DNA of 64,000 nucleotides, from contig CAMCVS010000003.1 in NCBI GenBank assembly GCA_945881965.1, positions 1-64,000 on the forward strand, written 5' to 3'. Source of the DNA: Paracoccus haematequi. GTDB lineage: Bacteria > Pseudomonadota > Alphaproteobacteria > Rhodobacterales > Rhodobacteraceae. Shown here one piece after another: positions 27,201-35,613 of this stretch. The notes under the pieces were generated by a model, which saw nothing but the letters and a program-made list of their open reading frames with translations, was not told the origin of the DNA and did no database searches. Position 1 is the first letter of the stretch. The number at the start of each line of letters is the position of its first letter. The translations under genes were made by a program, and so were the position numbers.

Positions 27201-27303
27201 TGTTCTCGGATTCAAAATCGAATTCCTCGACCTTGTTTCCATCCACCACCACGACCCGAGTTTCCTCGGGGTGGGTGGCGTCGATAAGCATTTTCTTGAC
27301 CAT
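24277..27303 (-). CDS. rne: Ribonuclease E/G (degradosome endonuclease)
   Basis: A 1008-residue protein. The N-terminal S1 domain (KKMLIDATHPEETRVVVVDG to IPVADR) is interrupted by a roughly 200-residue acidic insert containing GHEN repeats. The catalytic DNase I-like region has LAGLIVIDFIDMDDRKN with the metal-binding aspartates. The zinc-link is CAHCHGTG. The C-terminal 350 residues are low-complexity acidic/Ala-Val-Pro-Glu with basic blocks (KSKKKRRRRRRK), ending KKRGWWNLGG, and act as the RNA/degradosome scaffold. I start at ATG 27303 (MVKKMLID), where family members begin; the frame runs on to 27498 without support. Confidence 0.94.
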   Translation of the reverse strand: MVKKMLIDATHPEETRVVVVDGNKVEEFDFESENKRQLAGNIYLAKVTRVEPSLQAAFVDYGGNRHGFLAFAEIHPDYYQIPVADRIALIEEERAYADAQRAREEADANRRAANPRPASRAERVQAPDVVVGGDVAGMETIDLEDESGVEDVTATADAMADDAESPMERVTDTPVEDPVDAVADDAPETDVDSDEPVTETDPEADPDEADSADHAAKSGDDHGHDHGDGNGHENASENGHENGHENGHENGHENGHERRGSRYAADKDSSIESVGDDDEDFRSSRKPRPRRYKIQEVIKVRQIMLVQVVKEERGNKGAALTTYLSLAGRYCVLMPNSERGGGISRKITNAADRKKLKEIAEEMQLPRGAGLIVRTAGAQRSKTEIKRDYEYLLRLWEQIRELTLKSIAPAKIYEEGDLIKRTIRDLYSSEIDEVLVEGERGYRNARDFMKMIMPPSAAKVKLYKEQMPLFARFQVESYLSSMFNPTVQLKSGGYIVIGVTEALVAIDVNSGRATKEGSIEETAVKTNLEAADEVARQLRLRDLAGLIVIDFIDMDDRKNNAAVEKRMKDRLKTDRARIQIGRISGFGLMEMSRQRLRPGMIEATTQPCAHCHGTGLVRSDDNLALSILRQIDEEGTRKRSREVLVRAPVAIANYLMNHKREHVATIEARYGMSVRVEGDPALISPDFSLEKFKTATRLVPESHVVQADSSLMDEVDEASAAELEIEVEEIEAEVEEAEPVAVPETSEAGESKSKKKRRRRRRKPAAQRATLDADGNVVEAAAEADDEGDEDGEGDESDAVAEPEAVAEDDAPAKKTVTRSSSSRSSSRAKAKAAEPADAAPVEGEDAAPKKTRGRRRSGAKDADSVEGAEKAPSPRSAAGRAAKAEAEAAAASDGVAADAVMPEPVPERVPEPEVVAETAAPVDAVAEVTVVETPAPDAPAVAEPVAETPVAETPVAEAPVAEATVPQAPVAETIVADAPVSAPAQEPAPEPAPDAKPKKRGWWNLGG

Positions 27304-27715
27304 GATATCCGTTTGCATCGCGTCAAAACCACCGGCCCCAAGGGGCGTGTGGCCTGCGGCGTATGTCTGATTGGGGCTATGTGCGACACGCAGGCGTCCC
27401 GATCCGTGCGGATCAGGGTCAAGCCCGAGGTCTTTTCTGCGCGCCACATTCGCGGTTCTTCTCCGACGTCCCCGGTTGCACCGTGACGCCAATTCCAAGC
27501 CCGTTTTCCTTGCGGATCGGGGCGTTCATCCGGCCCCTTGCGGGACCCAATCGGCCTGTGCATCCACCCCGGATGCTAGTCGGGTGACAGATGCACAGCG
27601 AAACTCAAAGGCGAGTGCGGGCCAAGCCCGCGACGTACCGCCGCGTTGATGACAATAGGCGGGGATCGCGACCGGGCACAACGACAAAATGTCGGGCGGC
27701 CCGTCGCGCCCGCCG
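27304..27715 (-). other. Long leader between dctD and rne
   Basis: A 412-bp stretch without a credible gene. Hairpins include GCGGGC/GCCCGC with loop caa at 27617-27631. It probably holds the rne promoter and a 5' untranslated region; in other bacteria the rne leader mediates autoregulation, which is only inferred here. The short frames in it lack ribosome sites and recognisable proteins. Confidence 0.4.
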
Positions 27716-29050
27716 TTACAGGTAATCCGACCGTTGCAGGCCATACTTGGCCATCTTTTCGTTCAGCGTCCGGCGCGGCAGGCACAATTCGTCCATAACC
27801 GCCTGGATCGACCCCTTGTGGCGGCGCATGGTGTTGTCGATCAGCATCTTCTCGAAACTCTCGACGTATTCCTTCAAAGGCTTGCCTTCGGTCGTCATCA
27901 CCGGGGCCATGTTGTCGCTGTCCGACATCAGCAGCGACGTGATGGTGCCCTGCCCGCGCCGCGATTGCAGCACCGCGCGTTCCGCCAGATTGATCAGTTG
28001 CCGCACGTTGCCGGGCCAGGGTGCCTGCAACAGTTGTGCCGCCTCTTGTGCGGTCAGGTGCGGCGCGTCGCAGCCATATTCATCGGCGAACTGTTCCGCC
28101 TGCCGCGAAAACAGCGTCAGGATATCCTCGCCCCGGTTGCGCAGCGGCGGGCAGGTGATGCGCAGCGCGGCCAGCCGGTAGAACAGGTCAGACCGCAGCG
28201 CGCCTTCGATGGTGCGGTCCTGCTGTTGCAGGTTGGAAATCGCGATGATGCGGGTTTCGCCGGGTGTGCCCTGATCGTTGATAAATCCCAACAGGCGGCC
28301 TTGCAGCGCGTCCGACAGGCTTTCGATATCTTCCAGCACCAAGGTGCCGCCGCGCGCCTCTTCGACGGCGGGCAATTGGCTGTCTTCGGGCAACATCGGG
28401 CCGAATAGCCGCTTGGACAGTTGGTCCTCTTCCATCGCAGCGCAGGAAATCAGTACGAATTTGCGCCCCGCCCGCGCGCCCACGGCATGCAGCGCATGGG
28501 CCACCAGCGTCTTGCCGGTGCCGGTTTCCCCGTCGATCAGCACATGGCCATCCGCCTGCCCCAGATCGAGAATATCCTCGCGCAGCCGTTCCATCGACGG
28601 GCCGGTGCCGATCAGCTTTTGCATCAAGGCCCCCGCATCCGACAATTCACGCCGCAACTGCCGGTTATCCAGCGTCAGCCGCCGCGCATTGGTAGCCTTG
28701 CGCGCCAAGTCCGACATGCGATCCGGGTTGAACGGCTTTTCCAGAAAATCGAACGCGCCAACGCGCATCGCCTCGACCGCCATCGGCACATCGCCATGTC
28801 CGGTGATCATGATCACGGGCAGCGCCGAATCGGTGCCCATCAGCTTTTTCAGGAATTGCATCCCGTCCATGCCGGGCATCTTGATGTCGGAAATCACGAT
28901 GCCGGGGTAATCCGACCCGATGCCCTTCAGCGCCTCTTCGGCAGAGGCGAAGGTTTCGGTGTCATAGCCCGACAGCGCCAGCCACTGGCTGATCGACTGG
29001 CGCATGTCCTGTTCGTCATCAACGATGGCGATCTTCATCATCTTGCTCAT
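27716..29050 (-). CDS. dctD: DctD-like response regulator (NtrC family, sigma-54 motif lost)
   Basis: A 444-residue response regulator. The receiver domain (about 5-120) has phospho-acceptor D55 in IVISDIKMPG. The AAA+ domain has Walker A GETGTGKT (174-181), GGTLVLEDIE as the Walker B region and arginine finger LRSDLFYRL. A Fis-type helix-turn-helix closes the protein (QAVMDELCLPRRTLNEKM). The L1 loop that should read GAFTGA is replaced by LFGPMLPEDSQ, so contact with sigma-54 is doubtful. It is paired with dctB 22 bp upstream and predicted to respond to C4-dicarboxylates; the transporter genes are not in the window. Confidence 0.88.
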   Translation of the reverse strand: MSKMMKIAIVDDEQDMRQSISQWLALSGYDTETFASAEEALKGIGSDYPGIVISDIKMPGMDGMQFLKKLMGTDSALPVIMITGHGDVPMAVEAMRVGAFDFLEKPFNPDRMSDLARKATNARRLTLDNRQLRRELSDAGALMQKLIGTGPSMERLREDILDLGQADGHVLIDGETGTGKTLVAHALHAVGARAGRKFVLISCAAMEEDQLSKRLFGPMLPEDSQLPAVEEARGGTLVLEDIESLSDALQGRLLGFINDQGTPGETRIIAISNLQQQDRTIEGALRSDLFYRLAALRITCPPLRNRGEDILTLFSRQAEQFADEYGCDAPHLTAQEAAQLLQAPWPGNVRQLINLAERAVLQSRRGQGTITSLLMSDSDNMAPVMTTEGKPLKEYVESFEKMLIDNTMRRHKGSIQAVMDELCLPRRTLNEKMAKYGLQRSDYL

Positions 29051-29072
29051 GGCACACCTGTTTACTGCGGCC

Positions 29073-30848
29073 TCACTCTGCCGCTTTTGTCTCGCCGTCT
29101 TCGTTCAGGATCGGCAGTTGCATCTCGAACACCGCGCCCTGGCTTTCCGCATTGCGCGCGGTCAACCGCCCGCCCAGATCGGTCACGATCCCCGACGAGA
29201 TCGCCAATCCCAGCCCCACGCCTTCGCCGGGTTTCTTGGTGGTGAAAAACGGCTCGAACAAGGCATCAAGGTTTTCGATCCCGTGGCCGTTATCGCGCAC
29301 TGTCAGCGTGGCGGTTTCACCTGCGGCCAATATCAGTTCGATCTCGGGTTCACGTTCGTTCTGTGTCGCATCGATGGCATTGCGCAGCAGGTTGACGATG
29401 ACCTGTTCGATCCGCACCCGGTCGCCCATCACGCGCACGGGCTGTCCCGGCAGATGGCGGGTGATCCGCACCTTGCGCGCCTTGAACTGCGGTTCCATCA
29501 TCGCAAGCGACGACGCCAGCGCCGCGCCCATCTCGACGGGGGCCAACGCCTCGCCGCCCTTGCGGGCATAGGTTTTCAACTGCCGGGTGATCGCGCCCAT
29601 CCGTTCGATCAGGTCGTCGATGCGCTGGAACGCCGCGAGCGCCTCGTCGGGGCGGTTGCGGCGCAACAACAGCCGCGCGCCCGCCAAATAGGTTTTCATC
29701 GCCGCCAGCGGCTGATTGAGTTCATGGCTGACAGCCGCCGACATTTCGCCCAGCACGGCCAGTTTGGATGATTGCGCCAGCGTCTGTTCCGCCACGGCCA
29801 GCGTTTTCTGCACCCGTTCACGTTCGGCGATTTCGCGTTGCAGCCGGGCGTTCAGCGCACGCAATTCGACGGATTCGCGCTGAAACAGCGCCATGCGCAG
29901 CGCGGTCTGGCGCGACAGCGCGTAAAAGGCCAGCGCGAACAGGATGGCAAAGCCCATGATTTCCAGCGCCAGCACGCCGTTCACCCGTTCACGCACCGAA
30001 TCGTAAGTGCTGAACGACACGATGCGCCAGCCGCGAAACGGGATGCGCGCCTCGACCCGCATCACCGCCTCGCCCTGCACATAGGCGTAGGCGGGCAGCG
30101 CCGTCCAGTCCGTGGTGGCCTGCAACGCGCGCTGAATCGCGGTTTCGGCCGGTTCCTGCGCCAGCGCCTGTTCCTCGGTCTGCCCGCGCCAGCGCGGTTC
30201 GGTGGCCAGAATGATCATGCCTTCGGAATTGGTCACCAGAATGGCATCCGAAATCCCGGCCCAGGCGCGTTCGAATTTGGCCAGATCGACCTCGACCACG
30301 ATCACGCCCAGCGATGCACCCTGCGCCTCGATCCGGCGGGAATAGGTGAACACATACCCCCCCGCCTCGCGCGGGATGGCGGAAAACACGGTGTCATTCG
30401 ACCGCAGCGCCGCGATAAAGAATGGCTCGGTGCGGTGGTTTGATCCCAGCCGGTTGCGGTCAGTCGCGGCCACCGCACGGCCCTCGCGGTCCAACAGCAT
30501 CAGGGACGCCGCGCCGATTTCCTCGACAAAGGAAATCAGCCGCTGCGTGGAGGTGGAATAATCATCGCTGTTCAGCGCGCCGATCAGCGCGGCATCGCGC
30601 GCCAGAAGTTGCGGCACGATAGCGTTGCGGCGCAGTTCCGACAGCAGGTTGCCGGAATAAAGCGCCAGCCGCACTTCGGCACGTTGGCGGGTGTTCTGGG
30701 TAAAGCGGTCGGTCAGCGTGGCATTGGTGATCACGATCGTTGCGATCGCCACCACCAACAGCACGGCCAGCGCCGCGCGCACACGCCAGCTTACCGTGCG
30801 GGTTGCGCGGGTGGCGGGCAACTTGATCGTGGTCACGGGCACAGACAT
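29073..30848 (-). CDS. dctB: DctB-like sensor histidine kinase
   Basis: A 591-residue membrane kinase. Two helices (about 22-42 and 300-320) bracket a periplasmic double-PAS-like sensor region. A cytoplasmic coiled coil (ELRALNARLQREIAERERVQ) leads to the dimerisation box VSHELNQPLAAMKTYL with the phospho-histidine. The ATPase domain shows N-box NLLRNAIDATQN, DNGHGI and GVGLGLAIS. This is the DctB architecture for sensing external C4-dicarboxylates. The start ATG 30848 puts a short basic N-terminus before the first helix; the frame opens earlier at 30956. Confidence 0.9.
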   Translation of the reverse strand: MSVPVTTIKLPATRATRTVSWRVRAALAVLLVVAIATIVITNATLTDRFTQNTRQRAEVRLALYSGNLLSELRRNAIVPQLLARDAALIGALNSDDYSTSTQRLISFVEEIGAASLMLLDREGRAVAATDRNRLGSNHRTEPFFIAALRSNDTVFSAIPREAGGYVFTYSRRIEAQGASLGVIVVEVDLAKFERAWAGISDAILVTNSEGMIILATEPRWRGQTEEQALAQEPAETAIQRALQATTDWTALPAYAYVQGEAVMRVEARIPFRGWRIVSFSTYDSVRERVNGVLALEIMGFAILFALAFYALSRQTALRMALFQRESVELRALNARLQREIAERERVQKTLAVAEQTLAQSSKLAVLGEMSAAVSHELNQPLAAMKTYLAGARLLLRRNRPDEALAAFQRIDDLIERMGAITRQLKTYARKGGEALAPVEMGAALASSLAMMEPQFKARKVRITRHLPGQPVRVMGDRVRIEQVIVNLLRNAIDATQNEREPEIELILAAGETATLTVRDNGHGIENLDALFEPFFTTKKPGEGVGLGLAISSGIVTDLGGRLTARNAESQGAVFEMQLPILNEDGETKAAE

Positions 30849-30894
30849 GCGCCCGACATTACGCGCCGGACCGAGGCTTTCCAAGGCGCGCCCC

Positions 30895-31563
30895 TCAGGC
30901 AGCGACCAGCGTCCCGGCCAAAGCGGCGAACATCTGCCGACCGTCGGTGGACCCATGCGCGGTTTCCGCCGCGCGTTCGGGATGCGGCATCATGCCCAGC
31001 ACCCGGCGATTGTCGGACAACACGCCCGCAATCTGCCGCGCAGCACCATTCACATCCGTGCCATAGCGGAAGGCCACGCGCCCCTCGCCCTCCAGCCGGT
31101 CCAACGTATCGGTATCGGCCTGATAATTGCCGTCGTGATGCGCGATGGGGATGCGCAGCACCTGCCCCCGGCCATAGCCTGCGGTAAAGGCGCTGTCGGG
31201 GGTTTCCACCACCAGATCAACGGTCTTGCAGATAAACTTCAAGCCCGCATTGCGCATCAAGGCACCCGGCAACAGACGCGTTTCGGTCAAGACCTGAAAC
31301 CCGTTGCAGATGCCCAGCACATAGCCACCGCGCGCCGCGTGATCGGCGACCGCCCGCATGACCGGGGCCTGCGCGGCAATCGCGCCGCAGCGCAGATAGT
31401 CACCGAACGAGAACCCGCCCGGAACACCGACCAGATCAACACCGGGCGGCAGCGCGGTATCCTTGTGCCAGACCATCGCCACCTTGAAACCCGCCGCTTC
31501 CAGCGCGCATTTCAGATCGCGGTCGCAGTTGGACCCCGGAAAGACCGTGACAGCCGCCAGCAT
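30895..31563 (-). CDS. purQ: Phosphoribosylformylglycinamidine synthase, glutaminase subunit
   Basis: A 222-residue class-I glutamine amidotransferase. It starts [20 protein letters not shown]; the nucleophile is C86 in [12 protein letters not shown], and the histidine/glutamate pair lies in MMPHPERA. It supplies ammonia to PurL for FGAM synthesis, with PurS as the bridging subunit. ATG 31563 overlaps the purS stop as TGATG. purL is not in the window. Confidence 0.95.
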   Translation of the reverse strand: MLAAVTVFPGSNCDRDLKCALEAAGFKVAMVWHKDTALPPGVDLVGVPGGFSFGDYLRCGAIAAQAPVMRAVADHAARGGYVLGICNGFQVLTETRLLPGALMRNAGLKFICKTVDLVVETPDSAFTAGYGRGQVLRIPIAHHDGNYQADTDTLDRLEGEGRVAFRYGTDVNGAARQIAGVLSDNRRVLGMMPHPERAAETAHGSTDGRQMFAALAGTLVAA

Positions 31564-31793
31564 CACGCCATCTCGATGGTAAAGCGTTCGATCACGGTAT
31601 TGGCCAACAGCCGCTCGCACATCTGCCGCACCTCGGTTTCGGGGGTGCCGGGGGCGAGGTCCAGCTCGATCACCTTGCCCTGCCGCACGCCCTGCACGGC
31701 GTCAAACCCCAGACCCACCAGCGCATGGCGCACCGCCTCGCCCTGCGGGTCCAGCACGCCGGTCTTCAGCATCACGGTTACCTTGGCCTTCAT
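31563..31793 (-). CDS. purS: Phosphoribosylformylglycinamidine synthase subunit PurS
   Basis: A 76-residue small subunit that joins PurL and PurQ. The sequence [20 protein letters not shown] and [12 protein letters not shown] is typical of the family. ATG 31793 is chosen; a GTG directly before it is the alternative, and GAGGG lies upstream. It sits between purC and purQ, the usual alphaproteobacterial order. Confidence 0.94.
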   Translation of the reverse strand: MKAKVTVMLKTGVLDPQGEAVRHALVGLGFDAVQGVRQGKVIELDLAPGTPETEVRQMCERLLANTVIERFTIEMA

Positions 31794-31803
31794 CACGTAA
31801 CCC

Positions 31804-32565
31804 TCAGTTGATCAGCGTCGGCTTGCCGGGGATGCCTTGGCCCTTGGGCATGACGCCCAGACGGCGGGCGACCTCGGTATAGGCATCGGTCAGCGACCCC
31901 AGATCGCGGCGGAACACGTCCTTGTCCAGCTTGGCGCCGGTTTCGACATCCCACAGCCGCATGCTGTCCGGGCTAATTTCATCGGCCACGATCAGGCGGG
32001 CGAAATCGTTTTCCCAGACGCGGCCGATCTCGATCTTGAAGTCGATCAGCCGGATGCCGACGCCGAACATCACGCCCGACAGGAAATCATTGACCCGCAA
32101 CGCGAGGCTGACGACATCATCCATGTCCTGCTGGCTGGCCCAGCCAAAGGCCGCGATATGCTCTTCGGTGACCATCGGGTCACTCAGCTTGTCGTCCTTG
32201 TAGTAGTATTCGATGATCGGGCGCGGCAGTTGCGTGCCCTCGGCAATGCCCAACCGTTTCGACATCGACCCGGCGGCATAGTTGCGCACCACGACTTCCA
32301 ACGGGATGATTTCGCAGGCGCGCACCAGTTGTTCGCGCATGTTCAGCCGTCGCATGAAATGCGTGGGCACACCGACATTGTTCAACCCGGTAAAGAAATA
32401 CTCGGACAACAGGTTGTTCAGAACGCCCTTGCCTTCGATGATGGCATGTTTTTCGGCGTTGAAGGCGGTGGCGTCGTCCTTGAAATACTGCACGATGGTG
32501 CCGGGTTCCGGGCCTTCGTAGAGCGTCTTGGCCTTGCCTTCGTAGATTTTCTTGCGCCGTGCCAT
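31804..32565 (-). CDS. purC: SAICAR synthetase
   Basis: A 253-residue enzyme joining CAIR and aspartate to form SAICAR in purine synthesis. The ATP-grasp-like N-terminus is [16 protein letters not shown], with the signature segments [14 protein letters not shown] and [10 protein letters not shown]. The start ATG 32565 has GGAG 6 bases upstream; the GTG at 32571 is less well placed. It is the first gene of the purC-purS-purQ operon and is divergent from the ATPase-inhibitor gene. Confidence 0.96.
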   Translation of the reverse strand: MARRKKIYEGKAKTLYEGPEPGTIVQYFKDDATAFNAEKHAIIEGKGVLNNLLSEYFFTGLNNVGVPTHFMRRLNMREQLVRACEIIPLEVVVRNYAAGSMSKRLGIAEGTQLPRPIIEYYYKDDKLSDPMVTEEHIAAFGWASQQDMDDVVSLALRVNDFLSGVMFGVGIRLIDFKIEIGRVWENDFARLIVADEISPDSMRLWDVETGAKLDKDVFRRDLGSLTDAYTEVARRLGVMPKGQGIPGKPTLIN

Positions 32566-32741
32566 CTGCACTCCAGTCCTGCACCCGCGAGGCGAGTCTC
32601 GGCGGTGGTCCCTGCCCTCATATGGTATGCGGCCCGCTGCCGCAAGCGAGGCGCTTTTTTCGATCCGCCGGGGTGGATGACGCTATACAACGCGGTGTGG
32701 CTTTCCTATCTAAAGGCAAACCCGCAACCGGAGCGCAAGCC

Positions 32742-33059
32742 ATGTCCACATTCGACGACCGCGAGAACGCCTTTGAGGCGAAATTTGCCCATGATGCCGA
32801 AATGCAGTTCAAGGCGCAGGCCCGCGCGAACAAGCTTTTGGGGCTTTGGGCGGCAGACTTGATGGGCAAATCCGGCGATGACGCGGCGGCCTATGCCGTC
32901 GAGGTGATCACCGCTGATTTCGAAGAAGCGGGCCACGAGGACGTGGTGCGCAAGGTGCTGGCCGATCTGGGCGACAAGTCCACCGCCGAGGCGATCCGCG
33001 CCAAGATGGCCGAATTGCTGCCCGTGGCCAAGGCGCAGCTGATGAGCGAAGCCAAGTAA
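32742..33059 (+). CDS. DUF1476 protein, F1F0-ATPase zeta-type inhibitor
   Basis: A 105-residue helical protein starting MSTFDDRENAFEAKFAHDAE, a DUF1476 hallmark. In Paracoccus denitrificans a member of this family, the zeta subunit, binds F1-ATPase and blocks its hydrolytic direction through its N-terminal segment. A four-helix fold is expected, with FEEAGHEDVVRKVLADL in the middle. ATG 32742 has GGAG upstream. The gene ends before a terminator with a GCGA tetraloop. Confidence 0.88.
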   Translation: MSTFDDRENAFEAKFAHDAEMQFKAQARANKLLGLWAADLMGKSGDDAAAYAVEVITADFEEAGHEDVVRKVLADLGDKSTAEAIRAKMAELLPVAKAQLMSEAK

Positions 33060-33079
33060 ACAGCGTCAGAACAGACCAC

Positions 33080-33105
33080 AACGGCGTCGGGCGACCGGCG
33101 CCGTT
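33080..33105 (+). terminator. Terminator after the ATPase-inhibitor gene
   Basis: An 11-bp stem, AACGGCGTCGG with CCGGCGCCGTT (one G-U), is capped by a GCGA tetraloop. The U-tract is short (TTG), so ending may be partly Rho-dependent. It is 20 bp after the stop codon. Confidence 0.7.
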
Positions 33106-33214
33106 TGCGTCTCTGCCCTCATTATCGTCATGAGGATTATGCCGTTGCGCCGTTCGCCGCCGCGTGACAGCACCGCGGTCGATACATGCCCGATGACCCA
33201 GACAGGACCAACAG

Positions 33215-34222
33215 ATGACTGACGCGCTTTCCCGGATGATGGCCACCCGCGACTGGATCTTGTTGGACGGGGCCACGGGGACCAACCTGTTCAACATGGG
33301 CCTGCAATCCGGCGACGCGCCCGAGATCTGGAACGAGGAACACCCCGACCGTATCCGCGCGCTGTACAAGGGTGCCGTCGATGCCGGGTCGGACCTGTTC
33401 CTGACCAACAGCTTCGGGGCCAATGCCTCGCGGCTGAAACTGCATGACGCGCAGGGCCGCACCCGCGCGCTGAACCGCATCGCCGCCGAAATCGGCCGCG
33501 ACGTGGCCGATAAATCCGGGCGCACCGTGATCGTGGCCGGGTCGGTGGGGCCGACGGGCGATATCTTTGAACCGATGGGCACGATGACCCATGCGTTGGC
33601 CGTCGAAATCTTTCACGAACAGGCCGAAGGGCTGAAAGAGGGCGGCGCGGATGTGCTGTGGCTGGAAACCATTTCCGCCCCCGAAGAATACCGCGCCGCC
33701 GCCGAAGGTTTCGCCCGCGCGGGCATGCCCTGGTGCGGCACCATGAGCTTTGACACCGCCGGGCGCACCATGATGGGCGTCACATCCGCCGCGATGGTCG
33801 AGATGGTCGAGGCGTTGCCGAACCCGCCGCTGGCCTTTGGCGCCAATTGCGGCACTGGCGCGTCGGACCTGTTGCGCACCATTCTGGGCTTTGCCGCCCA
33901 AGGATCGGAACGCGCCGTGATCGCCAAGGGCAACGCGGGCATCCCGAAATATCATGACGGCCACATCCACTATGACGGCACACCGCCCCTGATGGCGGAT
34001 TATGCCGTGCTTGCACGCGACAGCGGCGCAAAGCTGATCGGCGGCTGCTGCGGCACCATGCCGGAACATCTGGTCGCGATGCGCGCCGCGCTGGAAACCC
34101 GGCCCGTGGGGCCGCGCCCGACGCTGGACCAGATCACCGATGCGCTGGGGCCGTTCACCTCTGCGTCGGACGGCACCGGCGACGACACCGCGCCAAAACG
34201 CGAACGCCGCCGCAAATCCTGA
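33215..34222 (+). CDS. bmt: Homocysteine S-methyltransferase (Bmt; first part of split methionine synthase)
   Basis: A 335-residue TIM-barrel homocysteine-binding domain. The zinc cysteines are C212 (GANCGTG) and C278/C279 (IGGCCGT), and the substrate loop is LLDGATGTNLF. It matches the N-terminal module of cobalamin-dependent MetH. A corrinoid-binding protein follows in the same direction. In several Rhodobacterales methionine synthase is split into separate polypeptides (recalled from fitness-profiling work), and this pair fits that model. A betaine-homocysteine methyltransferase activity is the annotated alternative. The leader (33106-33214) has a small CCTCAT/ATGAGG hairpin but no riboswitch I recognise. 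Confidence 0.86.
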   Translation: MTDALSRMMATRDWILLDGATGTNLFNMGLQSGDAPEIWNEEHPDRIRALYKGAVDAGSDLFLTNSFGANASRLKLHDAQGRTRALNRIAAEIGRDVADKSGRTVIVAGSVGPTGDIFEPMGTMTHALAVEIFHEQAEGLKEGGADVLWLETISAPEEYRAAAEGFARAGMPWCGTMSFDTAGRTMMGVTSAAMVEMVEALPNPPLAFGANCGTGASDLLRTILGFAAQGSERAVIAKGNAGIPKYHDGHIHYDGTPPLMADYAVLARDSGAKLIGGCCGTMPEHLVAMRAALETRPVGPRPTLDQITDALGPFTSASDGTGDDTAPKRERRRKS

Positions 34223-34375
34223 AAACCGCTCGTTCTGGCCGCAGTTTTGCCCGCGTGTCGGAACATCATGCGGCGATGTCGTATTCCAGACAGTCCGGCA
34301 GACCGCATTGACCGACATCTTGGTGCGACACCGCACAGCGCCCATCCTGGCATATGATACCCAAGGAATCCCCCG

Positions 34376-35077
34376 ATGTCCGACGACGAAATCATCCTGG
34401 CCGACCTGTCCACCGAGGAACTGGTGCAGCAGATGCACGACGACCTCTATGACGGGATGCGCGACGAAATCGAAGAGGGTGTGAACATCCTGCTGGCGCG
34501 CGGTTGGGAACCCTATCAGGTGCTGACCGAGGCGCTGGTCGAAGGCATGACCATCGTCGGCCGCGATTTCCGCGACGGCATCCTGTTCGTCCCCGAAGTG
34601 CTGTTGGCCGCCAACGCGATGAAGGGCGGCATGGCCATTCTGAAGCCGCTGTTGGCCGAAACCGGCGCGCCGCGCATGGGCAAGATGGTGATCGGCACCG
34701 TCAAGGGCGACATCCACGACATCGGCAAGAACCTTGTCGGCATGATGATGGAAGGCGCGGGGTTCGAGGTGGTCGATCTGGGCATCAACAACCCGGTCGA
34801 GAAATACCTTGGCGCGCTGGAAAGCGAAGGCGCGGATATCCTGGGCATGTCGGCGCTTCTGACCACCACCATGCCCTACATGAAGGTCGTGATTGACACG
34901 CTGGTCGAAAAGGGTCTGCGCGACAATTTCATCGTGCTGGTGGGCGGCGCCCCTCTGAACGAGGAATTTGGCCGCGCCATCGGGGCCGACGCCTATTGCC
35001 GTGATGCTGCCGTGGCAGTGGAAACCGCCAAGGCGCTGGTCGCGCGCAAGCACAACCAGCAGGCCGCGCACGCCTAA
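34376..35077 (+). CDS. Corrinoid (B12)-binding protein, MetH cap and cobalamin domains
   Basis: A 233-residue protein. A helical cap domain (about 15-95, with VPEVLLAANAMKGGM) precedes a Rossmann-type B12 domain. The cobalt-ligand motif D-x-H-x-x-G is GDIHDIGKN with H114, and the later SALLTTTM and GGAPLN segments bind the nucleotide tail. These are the middle modules of methionine synthase. It probably shuttles a methyl group from methyl-THF to the homocysteine on Bmt. The methyl-THF and reactivation modules are not here. The 153-bp gap from bmt contains nothing clear. Its TAA is shared with the convergent thioesterase stop. Confidence 0.88.
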   Translation: MSDDEIILADLSTEELVQQMHDDLYDGMRDEIEEGVNILLARGWEPYQVLTEALVEGMTIVGRDFRDGILFVPEVLLAANAMKGGMAILKPLLAETGAPRMGKMVIGTVKGDIHDIGKNLVGMMMEGAGFEVVDLGINNPVEKYLGALESEGADILGMSALLTTTMPYMKVVIDTLVEKGLRDNFIVLVGGAPLNEEFGRAIGADAYCRDAAVAVETAKALVARKHNQQAAHA

Positions 35078-35532
35078 CCTGTCAGACCACGCCCCCGCAC
35101 CGCCATCATGGTGGCCGACATCGTGGCGATCAGGCGTTCTGCACCGTCATTGACCGCATAGGCGCGGCCTTCGGTGGGCAACAGGGTGCGCCCCGCCTTG
35201 ATCACCTGCCCGTCAAAGCGGAACATCTGCCCCGCCGCCGGGGCCAACAGGTTGATCTTGAACTCGGCGGTCAGCACCGCGCTGTCCTCATCCATCAGCG
35301 ACAGCGCGGCAAAGCCGCAGGCGCTGTCCAGCACAGCGGCCACGACGCCCGCATGCAGGAACCCGTGCTGCTGGGTCAGCGCGGCACTGAACCCCATCTC
35401 GGCCACCACGCGCCCCGGCACAACCCGGACCAGCCGCGCGCCAAAGGTGGTCATGACCGCTTGGCGCGCGAAACTGTCGCGCACGCGGCCCGCGTAATCG
35501 GCGCTGCGTGGGGCAAAGTCGGGATCGGTCAT
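35074..35532 (-). CDS. PaaI-family hotdog thioesterase
   Basis: A 152-residue hotdog-fold protein. The helix and turn HGFLHAGVVAAVLDSACGFAAL carry the family HG-x-AG-x-D pattern with a candidate active-site acid, followed by AEFKINLLAPA. It should hydrolyse an acyl-CoA thioester, probably an aromatic or small acyl group; the substrate is unknown. It ends on CTAA shared with the corrinoid-protein gene and is divergent from the DUF1638 gene. Confidence 0.88.
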   Translation of the reverse strand: MTDPDFAPRSADYAGRVRDSFARQAVMTTFGARLVRVVPGRVVAEMGFSAALTQQHGFLHAGVVAAVLDSACGFAALSLMDEDSAVLTAEFKINLLAPAAGQMFRFDGQVIKAGRTLLPTEGRAYAVNDGAERLIATMSATMMAVRGRGLTG

Positions 35533-35613
35533 CGCAGGCTCCGGCGTCGGTTTCGGCCAGCTTGGGTCGGTTTGACCCGCGCGTCAGCCGTAACGCGGCG
35601 TCATGTTGCCCTC

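Noticed and set aside
26536-27486. 316-residue plus-strand frame starting MTVFVAIFVTVLVTI
   Set aside because: It looks membrane-like only because it reads the GHEN repeat of rne on the opposite strand.
33060-33214. Possible SAM, SAH or cobalamin riboswitch before bmt
   Set aside because: Only a terminator hairpin and a small CCTCAT/ATGAGG hairpin were found; no conserved aptamer core seen.
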